NCBI GenBank assembly: GCA_039090855.1
Contig: CM077034.1
Span: forward strand, 224,891,331-224,955,330
DNA from: Macrothele yani
Taxonomy: Eukaryota; Arthropoda; Arachnida; Araneae; Macrothelidae
DNA length: 64,000 bases
Reading direction: 5' to 3'
Made by a program: the position numbers and the translations under genes. Below, one piece after another: positions 20,972 through 32,360 of this stretch (positions within the stretch are counted from its first letter, which is position 1; each line of letters starts with the position of its first letter). The notes under the pieces were generated by a model. That model was not told the origin of the DNA and did not search any database. It was given only the letters and a program-made list of their open reading frames with translations.

Positions 20972-21220
20972 CTAAATAGCTGTCAGAGCAAGAACATGTT
21001 CATCTGAATGACAAAGCTCGTTCATTTTTTTAAGAATCACATCACACAGGGAGCCTATGATTTTATATTTGTAGCACAACCATAGTAATGCTAGTCTCCT
21101 TTTTAACTGGCTCCTGAAGGTCGCGTACACTGCAGTCATTAAAGCTTCGACTGATGTATCATCACCCGCATCCAGAACTTTGACGGCGTGAGAATTCAAT
21201 ATACTTATTTCCGCTTCATT
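20972..21220 (-). CDS. Possible terminal exon of an unknown gene
   Basis: On the minus strand a pyrimidine-rich tract ending TTTTATTTTTAG (a good 3' splice site) precedes 82 open codons to a TAG-less stop at 20972. The product reads NEAEISILNSHAVKVLDAGD, DTSVEALMTAVYATFRSQLK, RRLALLWLCYKYKIIGSLCD, VILKKMNELCHSDEHVLALT, AI. It has a leucine-rich helical look (RRLALLWLCYKY) and no stop or frameshift. It resembles no transposon protein I know, which makes it the only candidate host exon in the window. No AATAAA was seen just downstream, and no donor exon was found nearby. Confidence 0.3.
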   Translation of the reverse strand, partial: NEAEISILNSHAVKVLDAGDDTSVEALMTAVYATFRSQLKRRLALLWLCYKYKIIGSLCDVILKKMNELCHSDEHVLALTAI

Positions 21221-21337
21221 CTAAAAATAAAATAAAATAAAATAAAATAACACACATATATATCTATATCAATATCTATATATATATATATATATTGACA
21301 AAAAGTCATTAGACACCTAGAAGAGAAACACAACATA

Positions 21338-22015
21338 CAAGGAGTGTTCAAATGAAAAGGTACGAAACGACACTGTGGGTATATAAATGAAGACTTTATT
21401 CAAAGTATACACCATAGGCCGTAGCACAACGATCCCATTGATTAACGAGCCGAAGGATTCCTTGTTCCCAGAATTCCTGTGGCCGTGACGAGACCCAGTC
21501 CCTGCACAGCGTCCTTGAGTCCGTCGTCCGAGCGGAAGCGCATCCCTTTCAGATGTTTTTTTCAGGGGACCAAACGCGTGGAAATCGCAGGGCGACATGT
21601 CCAGGCTGTAGGGCGGATGGTCAAGCTGCTCCCACTGGAACTTGGCCAGTTCCGCGTGTGTGCGACCCCGGAGACGTGTGAATGCGCGTTGTCGTGGAGC
21701 AGAACCACACCCTCCGCGACGAACGGCGGCCGGTTTAACACCTTCCGCTGTCAGAAATCGGATAACGCCTCGCTGCTCCTCAATCGTCGAATTTTGCAAT
21801 GTGAACGCCATCCTGTCCTCACACGCACTGCCGCGTCACTTGGACGGCGCTCTTTATAAGAGCCTCTGCTCTCTCCTGCGCACGCTCCGATCCACGCCGG
21901 CGACTCCAATCGCATCCCTAGATGTGTCGCTACGTTCTCCCATAGCGGCATAGGCAAATATGTTAACGGTTACGTTCTTATGACATTTCGTACCTTTTCA
22001 TTTGAACACCCCTAG
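21338..22015 (-). mobile_element. Internally deleted mariner (MITE-like), copy 1
   Basis: Ends CAAGGAGTGTTCAAATGAAA and CTAGGGGTGTTCAAATGAAA (complement) with TA at 21336-21337 and 22016-22017. On the minus strand it keeps the transposase start (MAFTLQNSTIEEQRGVIRFL) and the end (HPPYSLDMSPCDFHAFGPLK, containing the last Asp), but the helix-turn-helix to first-Asp region is deleted and frames are shifted. It inserted into the Tc1 element and is younger than it. A sister copy is at 39228-39889. Confidence 0.88.
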
Positions 22016-22079
22016 TACTATTTATTGACATACATTAGTACGGTGCGAGTCCACCTTTGGCCTTAATTGCATGTGGTGG

Positions 22080-23061
22080 CCCTTCGAGACATGCTTTCAA
22101 CAAGGTTTTGGAACACAGCGATAGGTATGCACTTCCATTCAGTACATAATGCTGCCGCTAACTATTGCTTAGTAGTAGGCCTTAGCTCCAAATTTCTTAT
22201 GTGGTACTCGAATTCATCCCATAGGTGCTCTACGGGATTAAGATCAGAACTCTGCGCTGGCCAGTCTACACACGATACGGAATTATTGTCAAATCACGCC
22301 CTAACAGTCCTTATTTTATGGCTCGGTGTATTATCCTGTTGGTACCAACAAGACTCAGTTCCATAGTATTACCACAGAATTGGTAGGGCATAATTGTCCA
22401 GAATATCAACATCGATGTGCTGGTTCACAGGCTTGTCCACGATAACCAATAGGCCTGGACCATACCACGAAAAACACCCACACACACACGAGTACACTGC
22501 CAGCTCCAAACTTGACCGTAGGAAACAGTGTACTGTGGTAAATAGCATTCTCCCAGCTGCCGCCATACCCACACACAGCCATCAGACCGATGAATCATGT
22601 ATCTGGATTCATTAGGACCCGTTTTCATTTAACTACGGTCCACGATAATGTTCTTTACACCATGCTAAACGATGAGTAACATTCCAAGTGGAGATGAAAG
22701 GCTTATGAGCAGCCACACGACCACGGTAACCCGTGGAATGAACTTCTCTGTAACTGGTATGTGTACATACTGAGATTCCAGCATTTTTACTCACCTGTAT
22801 ACTGAAGTCTTCTGCAGTACTTCGTCAATTAGCTGTAATGACTCTCCTGAGGCTTTGATGTCCTCTATCACTGATTTTCTTTGGTCTGTGGGTATGCTTT
22901 ACTGCTTCAGGCAAGCCATGTGTCTTCCACTTATTTAGTACATCCAAAACAGTTGACTTGGGTATGTTTAAACGCCTCTCGGTTTCTTTTACGAACAACC
23001 CACCAATATGACAACCAACAATCTTTCCTTTCTCAAAGTCAGTTCTCTCCCGCCATGACAT
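22080..23061 (-). pseudogene. Tc1-like transposase, broken
   Basis: Start at MSWRERTDFEKGKIVGCHIG, a typical Tc1 N-terminus with HTH (ETERRLNIPKSTVLDVLNKW). A stop follows ITAN. Downstream, in shifting frames: PNESRYMIHRSDGCVWVWR, where the first catalytic Asp of the usual SDESR is replaced by Asn; CWYQQDNTPSHK with the second Asp; and WPAQSSDLNPVEHLWDEFEY with the Glu. The last part, LVESMSRRATTC, is near 22080. The Asp-to-Asn change plus stops make it inactive. Confidence 0.85.
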
Positions 23062-23217
23062 TTTAACTCACCCTCACAGTGTGATATGATCGCGGTCAGC
23101 TGCAGGCTTGGTTTTATACCATTTGCAGCTGTACCGCACATCTTAACTACACAGCAGATTCGTTCATTTGCTTTTGAAGCGGTGTCTGGTGAGTTTTGTC
23201 AATAGTGTTTATATATA

Positions 23218-24172
23218 TCATCATCATCATCATTGTCAACCATTATCAATCCACTGCTGGACGAAGGTCTCCCCAAGTTTCCTCCACAACGGTCTGTCAT
23301 GTGCCAGTCTCCTCCCTGCATACTTTCGAATTTCATCCACCCATCTCCTATGTGGTCTTCTTCTGGGTCTTTTCCTGTCCCTTGGAATCCAATCTAAAAT
23401 TTCGGCTGTCCATCGATGATCTGTCCTTCTGGCAGTATGTCCAGCCCATTGCCATTTCAGGGATTTAACTCTGATCATGATGTCTTCCACTCTTGTCATT
23501 TTTCGGATCCACGAGTTCCTCTTCTTATCTCTCCTGGTTACACCAAGCATGCACCTCTCCATGCTTCTTTGAGTTGTCTGCAGCCTTTGTATGTCTCTTT
23601 TAGTTAAGGTCCACGTCTCTGCACCATATGTAAGCACTGGAAGGATGCATTGATCAAATACTTTTCTTTTAAGACATAATGGCATATTGCTCTTGAAAAT
23701 TATGCTGTTTCTTCCAAAAGCTCTCCAGGCAAGTTTTGTACGCCGATTAATTTCTTCATCAATGTGACCCTCACTTGATATCTGCTGTCCAAGATAAACG
23801 TACGTGTCTGTTATCTCCAGCTTTTCTCCATCAATCGATAAATCTTCATTTCTTGTAAAAGCATTGAACATCACTTTTGTCTTCTGAAAGTTCATTTTTA
23901 ATCCCACTTCTTTACTCTTGTCAGCAAGTTCCTGGATCATACTCTGCAGCTCTGATGGGGTAGTTGCAAAAATGACTACGTCATCAGCAAAACGAAGGTG
24001 GGTTAGATAATCTCCATTAATCTTTATCCTTTTGTTTTCCCAGCTCAGCGACTGAAAAACACCCTCCAATGTGGCATTAAAGAGCTTTGGAGATATGGTG
24101 TCACCTTGTCTCACTCCCTTTCCAATTTTTACGTGTGTTGTATTTTCAAACAGCCTAATCTTTGAACTTATG
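23218..24172 (-). mobile_element. RTE LINE, left half of a head-to-head pair
   Basis: Minus-strand copy from [20 protein letters not shown] (motif [13 protein letters not shown], motif C RFADDVVIFA) to QQWIDNG-stop, tail as (TCA)n at 23218. It starts 14 bp from the Tc1 right end. It ends abruptly at 24172 where a plus-strand RTE fragment begins. The frame 23236-24249 is open through the junction. Confidence 0.92.
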
Positions 24173-24454
24173 TGGAAGACATCATGATCAGAGTTAAATC
24201 CCTGAAATGGCAATGGGCTGGACATACTGCCAGAAGGACAGATCATCAATGGACAGCCGAAATTTTAGATTGGATTCCAAGGGACAGGAAAAGACCCAGA
24301 AGAAGACCACATGGGAGATGGGTGGATGAAATTCGAAAGTATGCAGGGGTTACATGGAGGAGACTGGCACAAGACAGACCGTTGTGGAGGAAACTTGGGG
24401 AGACCTTCGTCCAGCAGTGGATTGATAATGGTTGACAATGATGATGATGATGAT
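24173..24454 (+). mobile_element. RTE LINE, right half of a head-to-head pair
   Basis: Plus-strand 3' end only ([20 protein letters not shown] to QQWIDNG-stop) with its own (GATGAT)n tail. It directly joins the minus-strand copy, so both 3' tails face outward and both are bounded by TATATA sequence. Confidence 0.92.
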
Positions 24455-24579
24455 ATATATACAAAAATCTAAATAGCATATAAGAACAAAAGAATTAACA
24501 AATACACAGATTGGAGAAATAGAAACTATCTTATCATATATTTCAAAAATAATTATTTTTGTTATAACAATAACGTATA

Positions 24580-25886
24580 TACTTGAAAGCAGGATAATAG
24601 ATACATTAACAGAACAACCACTAATATATAAACGTTATGTGGATGACATTTTTCTGGTTTCAAATATGCAAGAAGAGAACTTAAAAAGCTTAGCAAAAAG
24701 GTTTACAGAAATATACCCAACTATAGTTCTAATCTTGGAAATGGAGCAAAATAAAAGTATATCCTTCCTAGATGTCTGTATAACAAGAACAGAACATGAA
24801 TTTCAATATAAAGTATATCGAAAACCATCCTATGAACCAATATTGATACCAAATAACTCAAACCACCCGATAGCACCAAAAAGAAATGCTCTTTATAATC
24901 TGATAAAGAGAGCATATAACACATACAAGTAATAATGAATTTCAGAAAGAAGAATTAATGTGGATAACAACAGCAAGAAAATGTGGATATTCTGAACATA
25001 TAATAGAAGACAATAAAAAAAATGTGGAATTACAATAAACAATATGAATAAAACCTCCAGGCAAAGAGAGGAGAAACAAGAACAAGACCAAAAGCAGCAC
25101 ATAGGATCATGTCCATATATTAATGGAATAACAGGAAGAATTAATCATGAAGTAGCAAGATATAAGAAAAATATTGGACAATCTGTAACAACAATGATAA
25201 ATAATAAAAGACAAAAAGTTCCCGACTTACAAAAAGAAGGAGTATATAGAATACATTTAGAACATGAGAACAACCAAGATTTAAAAAAAAAAAAAGAGTA
25301 TATATTATTAGGGATCAACCAAAAATAGACTTATACAAAGAAGAAATCAACATATTAAAAATTGGGAAAAGGGAGAATGTTACTGCAATGGTGCAGTACT
25401 GTACTGAAGAAAATGCGAAACCAAAATTTGAAGATATTCAAATCAAAAGTGGATATAAGAGTGAATGGAAGTTGAGGTACTCAGAGGCTTCACCATAGAA
25501 AAAAACAAACACAGAGCCTGTAATAATAATGAACCTATCATCATAGCAGAGCCATGGAAGGCATTTATAAAAAGAGAAAAAGAATATAAAGAACATCAAT
25601 GGAGAATGAAAGGAGGGATGGAAAGGAAAGAAAGGGAGGAAAAAAAAGGGAAAAATGGAATGAAAGAAACATAGGAGAATTAGACTGCAAATGAAATATA
25701 GATGGCAGCACAGTACCAGAAAAAGAAAAAAACATGAAACTTAAGAATACAGGGAGGAACATGTGATCCTGTAGCCCTTTTGCACGCATAAAGAGACCCC
25801 ATAAGGAATCATCTAGTGCACATCGGCAGTCTGCAACTTCGTAGTTTGGACGGATGTTCCGAGGAAGACTATAAAAATAGTCGAAG
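24580..25886 (+). pseudogene. Penelope-like element, 5'-truncated and broken
   Basis: Begins near RT motif C: IYKRYVDDIFLVSNMQEENL, ISFLDVCITRTEHEFQYKVY and RKPSYEPILIPNNSNHPIAP are the conserved segments after YVDD. Two stops follow YNTYK. The linker (HIGSCPYINGITGRINHEVA) and the GIY start EGVYRIHLEHEN are at 25044-25328; the YIG part is frame-shifted in an A-run. A basic KE-rich C-terminus ends at 25674. It is related to, but distinct from, the PLE at 8.9 kb. No 5' half or inverted repeat was found. Confidence 0.82.
25859..25886 (+). other. Hammerhead-like motif at PLE 3' end
   Basis: CCGAGGA, one base, GACTAT/ATAGTC hairpin with AAAA loop (25867-25882), then GAAG. Same architecture as at 4482, 11741 and 17821. 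Confidence 0.4.
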
Positions 25887-26166
25887 AGCTTCAACAGGCG
25901 TTTGATGGAAAGGTTGGTGATCTCAAGCATGCCGTGATTTTGAACTTTTGTTGGATTTTAACAGTCAAATATTTTAAACTTCAAGTTTAACTACTGGTGC
26001 AACAGGTACAGTGAACATAGATGGAATGTGACTTTCACTGATAAAAAAATTTTAAACTTCAAATTGAACTATTAGACTGTAAGTACAGAGAACATTGATG
26101 AAACAAGAGAGTGCATCATCATGTATATAGTGATTTTTGCATTTAAACAGCTGTAACCAGAGTAAT

Positions 26167-27453
26167 CATAAGAAAGGTGACATTGAGGATCTCGGAAACT
26201 ACAGACCTATCAGCCTCCTCTCAGTGGTTTATAAAATCTTCACTAAAGTTCTTTCACACCGCTTGAAGGTAACACTGGACATGGCTCAACCGAGAGAACA
26301 AGCTGGATTCAGGAGTGGCTACAGCACAATAGATCATATCCACGTACTGAGAGAACTAATTGAAAGAGCGAGGGAATATGAACTTCCATTGTGCATGGCT
26401 TTTATCGATTATGAAAAAGCCTTTGATTCGGTGAAACCATCAGCAGTTACCATGGCTCTGAAATCCTGCGGTATTGAAGGTGCATACATTAATATTATTA
26501 ATAACATCTATGAAAATGCAAGTGCAAAGATTAGGCTGTTTGAAAATACAACACACTTAAAAATTGGAAAGGGAGTGAGACAAGGTAACACCATATCTCC
26601 GAAGCTCTTTAATGCCACATTGGAAAATGTCTTTCAATCACTGAACTGGGAAAACAAATGGATAAAGATTAATGGAGATTATCTAACCCACCTTCGTTTT
26701 GCTGATGACATAGTCATTTTTGCAACTAGCCCATCAGAGCTGCAGAGTATGATCCAGGAACTTGCTGACAAGAGTAAAGAAGTGGGATTAAAAATAAACT
26801 TTCAGAAGACAAAAGTGATGTTCAATGCTTTTACAAGAAATGAAGATTTATCGATTGATGGAGAAAAGCTGGAGATAACAGATACGTACGTTTATCTTGG
26901 ACAGCAGATATCAAATGAGGGTCACATTGATGAAGAAATTAATCGGCGTACAAAACTTGCCTGGAGAGCTTTTGGAAGAAACAGCATAATTTTCAAGAGC
27001 AATATGCCATTATGTCTTAAAAGAAAAGTGTTTGATCAATGCATCCTTCCAGTGCTTACGTATGGTGGAGAGACGTGGACCTTAACTAAAAGAGACATAC
27101 AAAGGCTGCAGACAACTCAAAGCAGCGTGGAGAGGTGCATGCTTGGTGTAAGCAGGAGAGATAAGAAGAGGAACTCGTGGATCCGAAAAATGACAAGAGT
27201 GGAAGACATCATGATCAGAGTTAAATCCCTGAAATGGCAATGGGCTGGACATACCGCCAGAAGGACAGATCATCGATGGACAGCCGAAATTTTAGATTGG
27301 ATTCCAAGGGACAGGAAAAGACCCAGAAGAAGACCACATGGGAGATGGGTGGATGAAATTCGAAAGTATGCAGGGAGTGACATGGAGGAGACTGGCACAA
27401 GACAGACCGTTGTGGAGGAAACTTGGGGAGACCTTCGTCCAGCAGTGGATTGA
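26167..27453 (+). pseudogene. RTE reverse transcriptase, about 430 codons open
   Basis: RT motifs: [20 protein letters not shown], motif [17 protein letters not shown], motif [21 protein letters not shown] (the usual Asp of QGD is Asn), motif [14 protein letters not shown], then [14 protein letters not shown] and [14 protein letters not shown]. One extra G after KYAG shifts the last 30 codons ([10 protein letters not shown] in place of [10 protein letters not shown]), so the conserved QQWIDNG end is lost. The endonuclease and the RT fingers start are missing. An ATG in the flanking DNA at 26137 opens the frame by chance. Confidence 0.88.
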
Positions 27454-27486
27454 TAATGGTTGACAATGATGATGATGATGATGATG
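26167..27486 (+). mobile_element. RTE LINE copy, 5'-truncated
   Basis: Runs from the element's CATAAGAAAGGTGACATTGA (the RT fingers region) to a (GATGAT)n tail at 27463-27486. AACCAGAGT-AAT (left) and AACCGGAGTGTAAT (right) may be a decayed target duplication. Opposite orientation to the copies at 17.9 and 30.4 kb. Confidence 0.92.
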
Positions 27487-27759
27487 AACCGGAGTGTAAT
27501 AGTGTTTGTACATAGTGTACATAAAAGAAAAGATTAAAAATCGAATATTTCATCTCCCAGGGAATTATTTTTGGAATATCATGACATGTATTGAGAGGTG
27601 TCAATAATTCCATAAACAAAGAAAAATTACACACCAACAATGTACATCAAGTGGACTAAAGATTGAAGGTACATAATTGTATTTAATCCATTAGTGCGTA
27701 ATTTACTTTACTGTGAATTTTCGGTGTGACTTATCAACGAGGACCCGAAATTGTGGTCT

Positions 27760-28673
27760 TACCGAGATATTTTATTTTTAAGATAATCCCATAAGAAAAA
27801 GTCTATGGGTAACGAATCGGGTGATCGCGGTGGCCATGCGATCGGTACACCATGACCAATCCAACGCCTCAGAAAGGTGGCTTGCAGATGTTGTTTAACA
27901 GCTCTGCTGAAATGTGGGGGAGCTCCGTCATGCTGAAACCACACGTGGCAACGCAGAGACACAGGAACAGTATTCAGCATTGCAGGAAGAACCTCCTCCA
28001 AGAATGTTAGATGCGTGCGTCCATTAAGTCTTGCGGGTAGAATGGACGGCCCGAGCAAACAGTCTAACAATGCCAGCCTAAACGTCGATGGTAAATCGGC
28101 GTCGAGAGGCGCACGTCCGTGTAGCACGCAGGTTATCATGCGCCCACATCTGCACGTTGTGAACATTCATGACACCCTCTAGTCAGAAAGAAGCCTCATC
28201 ATTGAAGAGAACAGTTGCTGGGAAGTTTGGGTCTGCTGCACTTTGCTGTAAAAACCCCTGTGCAAAATCAATACGCTGCCTATAATCACCGGGCTCCAAT
28301 GCCTGGACATGTTGCAGATGAAAGGGGTGTAGGTCTTCATGATGTAAAATGCACCAGATGGTGGATTGAGGGAAATGGATGTCATGCGACAGCACTCAAA
28401 TACTTATCCCCAGATTCCATTCCATTTCGTGGAGGACACTTTCTTTGATGTCAGGTATCCGCGTTGATCGGCCACGACCATAACTCCACCTGTGCACAGC
28501 AAAGGTACCTGTTTCACGCAATCGCTGGTGCAACCTTGCAAACGTTGCACGACTAGGTACTCGTCTGTTGGGAAATCTCTCCTGATAAAGGTAAACTGCT
28601 GCTCGTCTGTTGCAGTTAGATGCATGTCGGCGAGTTCGCAGTAAGTGTAACGTTGCGTATTACTCGCACACAA
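27760..28673 (-). pseudogene. mariner-type transposase, broken
   Basis: Pieces in different minus frames: an N-terminal MCASNTQRYTYCELADMHL region; SVLHEMEWNLGISIR-like HTH end; VLFNDEASFTRGCHE-like first Asp; and, at 27759-28166, VWFQHDGAPPHFSRAVKQHL (second Asp) and WPPRSPDSLPIDFFLWDYLK (third Asp). Counting from the second to the third Asp leaves 41 residues between them, as in the DD41D group of mariner relatives. Three or more frameshifts. Same group as the 43.5-kb element but not the same family. Confidence 0.78.
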
Positions 28674-28845
28674 TCCACGGCTCTACTGAAGCAGGCTCAC
28701 TCTGCCCACCTCACGGTCTCCTTAACAACGCCCTCTAGTGGCTCCTAATGGCATTTGCATTGATATGTTCCTATGTGATTTTTGTTTGTTTCCATACGCC
28801 TGACTTTCCCTTCCATTTTGGTCAGCGGAATTTTGAATCACCCTG
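27760..28845 (-). mobile_element. mariner-type transposon with DD41D spacing, left end missing
   Basis: Right end (5' of the element) is CAGGGTGATTCAAAATTCCG on the minus strand, followed by TA at 28846-28847. The left inverted repeat is absent; the element breaks off after the transposase stop. The Tc1 copy at 28860 lies 14 bp away. Confidence 0.75.
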
Positions 28846-28859
28846 TACATATATATATA

Positions 28860-30368
28860 CTGGTGTACAAAATTAAGACAATTTGCACATTTTGTCGATT
28901 TTCACAAAAAGTACGGATCCAAAGGTACAAATTATGCAGCCGAATAAGAATGCAAATTTGCAGTGTCGAATACGTAAGCGTATACGTGCGCGTGGGCGGA
29001 GCTGTGACAGCAGAGGGCATGAAAAGCACACGTGGCTTTTTCCGCAATTAGTTTGCCTGTACTCCTCAGCGACATTCGTCGTGTTTCTTGCAGGAGTTGG
29101 TTCAATTTCGTAAGCAGTCAGGTAAAATGAGTTGCCACGAACGTATTGACGACGGAATGAGGTGGAGAATCGTCGGTCGATTGGAGGCACGACAATCGCA
29201 AGTGCAGGTTGCTACAGAGCTCAATGTAACGCCCAGTGTCGTCTGCAACTTGTGGAAACAGTTTAAGGACACCGGATCCACATCGAGAAAGCTTGGGCCA
29301 GGTCGTCCAAGAGCCACGACGGCCAATGAAAATCGTTATTTGGCATTTCCAGCGAGGCGCCACAGGACCGCTACAGCTGCACAGCTATCTCGTGAGCTGC
29401 ATGCCGCCCCTGGAACCCGAATTTCAAGGGTTACTGTTTCCCAAAGGCTTTATGAGAGAGGGCTTTTTGCCAGAAGACCCGCTGCTTGTGTCCCGCTCAC
29501 TTCAGCACACAAGAGAGCGCGTTCAGCATGGTGCAGACAGCATCAGCCTTGGACCAGACTTCAGTGGGGTAACGTCCTGTTCACGGACGAGTCGCGATTC
29601 AGCCTGGACACCGACTCTCGACGTACCTTCATCTGGAGAGAACCTGGGATGTGATACCTTTCCTCCAACATCCGAGAAAGGGACCGCTATGGCAGCAGAG
29701 GTGTCTTGGTCTGGGCAGGCATCGTGCTAGACGGCCGCACACACCTCCGTGTGTTTGACAGAGGCTTCCTGACTGCTGAGAGGTATAGGGATAAGATTTT
29801 ACAGCCCTATGTTCAACTTTTCAGGGGCGCAGTTGGCCCTCGGTTCCTTTTTATTGATGACAATGCTCGTCCACATAGGGCTCACCTGGTTGACGATTAT
29901 CTTGAAAGTGAGGATATTCGTTGGATGGATTGGCCAGCCAGATCGCCAGATTTATCAAACATGTCTGGGACGCTCTTGGGAGGGCAATTGCAGCTCACCC
30001 CCCCCCCCTCTCCGAGAACCATCCAGAAGCTGATAACTGTGTTGCTGCAGGAGTGGGACCGACTGCCACAGGGACTCGTCAACTGCCTCGTTTCTAGTAT
30101 GACGTCGCGCTGTGAGAGCTGTATGACTGCGAGAGGGAACCATACCCCATAATAGAGTAATTTTATGTTCGATCCTGCAACATGGATTTTGGACATCCCT
30201 GCGCCGAGGAGCCTTACTGACGATCATGAGTGCGTACCATGACTGTTGTATGGTATAACTTTTCTCTTATAAAACTGCGTATCCATACCAAATTTCATTA
30301 AAATGTGTCCATTAGTTTTTCAGAAATTTGACAAAATGTGCAAATTCCCTTCATTTTGAACAACAGTG
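28860..30368 (+). mobile_element. Tc1-like transposon
   Basis: Imperfect inverted repeats of about 38 bp: CTGGTGTACAAAATTAAGAC at the left, CACTGTTGTTCAAAATGAAG as complement of the right, both continuing into AATTTGCACATTTTGTC. TA flanks at 28858-28859 and 30369-30370. Length 1,509 bp. Confidence 0.92.
29127..30150 (+). pseudogene. Tc1-like transposase, broken
   Basis: Start chosen at MSCHERIDDGMRWRIVGRLE, which begins the paired-type HTH; an in-frame ATG 13 codons upstream lacks family similarity. Then VATELNVTPSVVCNLWKQFK, GPGRPRATTANENRYLAF (GRPR hook), first Asp in VLFTDESRFSLDTDSR, and a stop at EPGM. After a frameshift the rest continues: RGVLVWAGIVLDGRTHLRVF, second Asp in FLFIDDNARPHRAHLVDDYL, then WPARSPDL and a second frameshift where the Glu would be (KHVWDALGRA in another frame). 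The end LLQEWDRLPQGLVNCLVSSM is normal. Two frameshifts disable it; otherwise it is well kept. Confidence 0.9.
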
Positions 30369-30383
30369 TATACATACATAGTA

Positions 30384-32306
30384 TCATCATCATCATTGTC
30401 AACCATTATCAATCCACTGCTGGACGAAGGTCTCCCCAACTTTCCTCCACAACGGTCTGTCTTGTGCCAGTCTCCTCCATGTCACTCCCGCATACTTCAT
30501 CCACCCATTTCCCATGAGGTCTCCTTCTGGGTCTTTTCCTGTCCCTTGGAATCCAATCTAAAATTTTGGCTGTCCATCGATGGTCTGTCCTTCTGGCAGT
30601 ATGTCCAGCCCATTGCCAATTTCAGGGATTTAACTCTGATCATGATGTCTTGTCATTTTTCTGATTCACGAGTTCCTCTTCTTATCTCTCCTGGTTACAC
30701 CAAGCATGCAGCTCTCCATGCTACTTTGAGTTGTCTGCAGCCTTTGTATGTCTCTTTTAGCTAAGGTCCACGTCTCTGCACCATACGTAAGCACTGGAAG
30801 GATGCATTGATCAAACACTTTTCTTTTAAGACATAATGGCATATTGCTCTTGAAAATTATGCTGTTTCTTCCCAAAGCTCTCCAGGCAAGTTTTGTACGC
30901 CGATTAATTTCTTCATCAATGTGACCCTCACTTGATATCTGCTGTCCAAGATAAACGTATGTGTCTGTTATCTCCAGCTTTTCTCCATCAATAGATAAAT
31001 CTTCATTTCTTGTAAAAGCATTGAACATCACTTTTGTCTTCTGAAAGTTCATTTTTAATCCCACTTCTTTACTCTTGTCAGCAAGTTCCTGGATCATACT
31101 CTGTAGCTCTGATGGGGTAGTTGCAAAAATGACTATGTCATCAGCAAAACGAAGGTGGGTTAGATAATCTACATTAATCTTTATCCCTTTGTTTTCCCAG
31201 TTCAGTGATTGAAAGACATTTTCCAATGTGGCATTAAAGCGCTTCGGAGATATGGTGTCACCTTGTCTCACTCCTTTTCCAATTTTTATGTGTGTTGTAT
31301 TTTCAAACAGCCGAATCTTTGCACTTGCATTTTCATAGATGTTACTAATAATATTAATGTATGCATCTTCAATACCGCAGGATTTCAGGGCCATTGCAAC
31401 TGCTGATGGTTTCACCGAATCAAAGGCTTTTTCATAATCGATAAAAGCCATGCACAATGGAAGTTCATATTCCCTCGCTCTTTCAATTAGTTCTCTCAGT
31501 ATGTGGATATGATCTATTGTGCTGTAGCCACTCCTGAATCCAGCTTGTTCTCTCGGTTGACCCATGTCCAGTGTCACCTTCAAACGGTGTAAAAGAACTT
31601 TAGTGAAGATTTTATAAACCACTGATAGGAGGCTGATAGGTCTGTAGTTCCCGAGATCCTCAATGTCACCTTTTTTATGTAGCAAGATTATTGTAGCGTT
31701 GTTCCAATCTTCAGGAATTTTCCCTTCATTAAGGCATCGAGTGAAAATTTGGGCGAGTACTGTTTCGATTTCTCCACTTGCTTCTTGTATGATGTCTACA
31801 GTAATTCCATCTTCTCCTGGAGCTTTTCCCCGCTTCATGTTCTTGATTGCATGTGCAACTTCTGCTGGAAGGACTGGAGGAACTCTGGTACTGGTACCTT
31901 TCATGATGTCTGGAATACATGTATTATCCCTTTCATATAATTTGGAGTAGAAATCTTTCACTCTTGTCAAAATTTCGCCTCTATTTCTTGTTACAGAACC
32001 ATCTTCTTTTCTCAGTGCCATAATCTGTTTTCTTCCCTTACTGAGATGTCCCTTTGCTATCTTTAGGTTTTGGTTGTTTTCAATTGCTTTCCTTACTAGT
32101 TCACAGTTGAATTTCCTTACGTTTTCAGTGATACTTTTTCGTACTGTCTTGCATAGCTCTATATATTCCACTTTGGAAGTCACATCTTCTTTAGTTGTCC
32201 TCATCTCTCTTCTTTTTTGAATCAACATTTTGGTTTTTCCTGATAATTTGTTCACATACAATTTGTTCTTAGACCCAGTTAATTTTGTTGCTGTTTCCAT
32301 AAGATA
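30384..32306 (-). mobile_element. RTE LINE copy, 5'-truncated, about 1.9 kb
   Basis: Tail as (TCA)n at 30384-30397, starting 14 bp past the Tc1 right end. 5' end near KLTGSKNKLY (32300). Internal small deletions in the 3' part remove VEDI and KY of the consensus. Confidence 0.92.
30666..32300 (-). pseudogene. RTE reverse transcriptase, 544-codon open frame
   Basis: Reads through the A-run that breaks the 17.9-kb copy (KTKMLIQKRREMRTTKEDVT). RT motifs: [20 protein letters not shown], motif [17 protein letters not shown], motif [21 protein letters not shown], motif [14 protein letters not shown]; then LTYGAETWTLAKRDIQR. CGTGGATCC of the consensus is CGTGAATCA here, giving a TGA after RDKKRNS, and the C-terminal 90 codons are also shifted by small deletions. 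The N-terminal endonuclease is missing. Confidence 0.9.
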
Positions 32307-32360
32307 ATATACATAATATATGTATAGTATATGTTTTTGCTACATAGTATATGTATACAT

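Larger units (their letters stand above)
21295..23202 (-). mobile_element. Tc1-like transposon with a nested mariner
   Basis: Ends TTGACAAAAAGTCATTAGAC (21295) and, on the other strand, TTGACAAAACTCACCAGAC (23202) form imperfect inverted repeats, with TA outside each. Length without the mariner insertion (21338-22015) is about 1.2 kb. A (TA)n tract (21271-21294) is the target. Confidence 0.8.
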
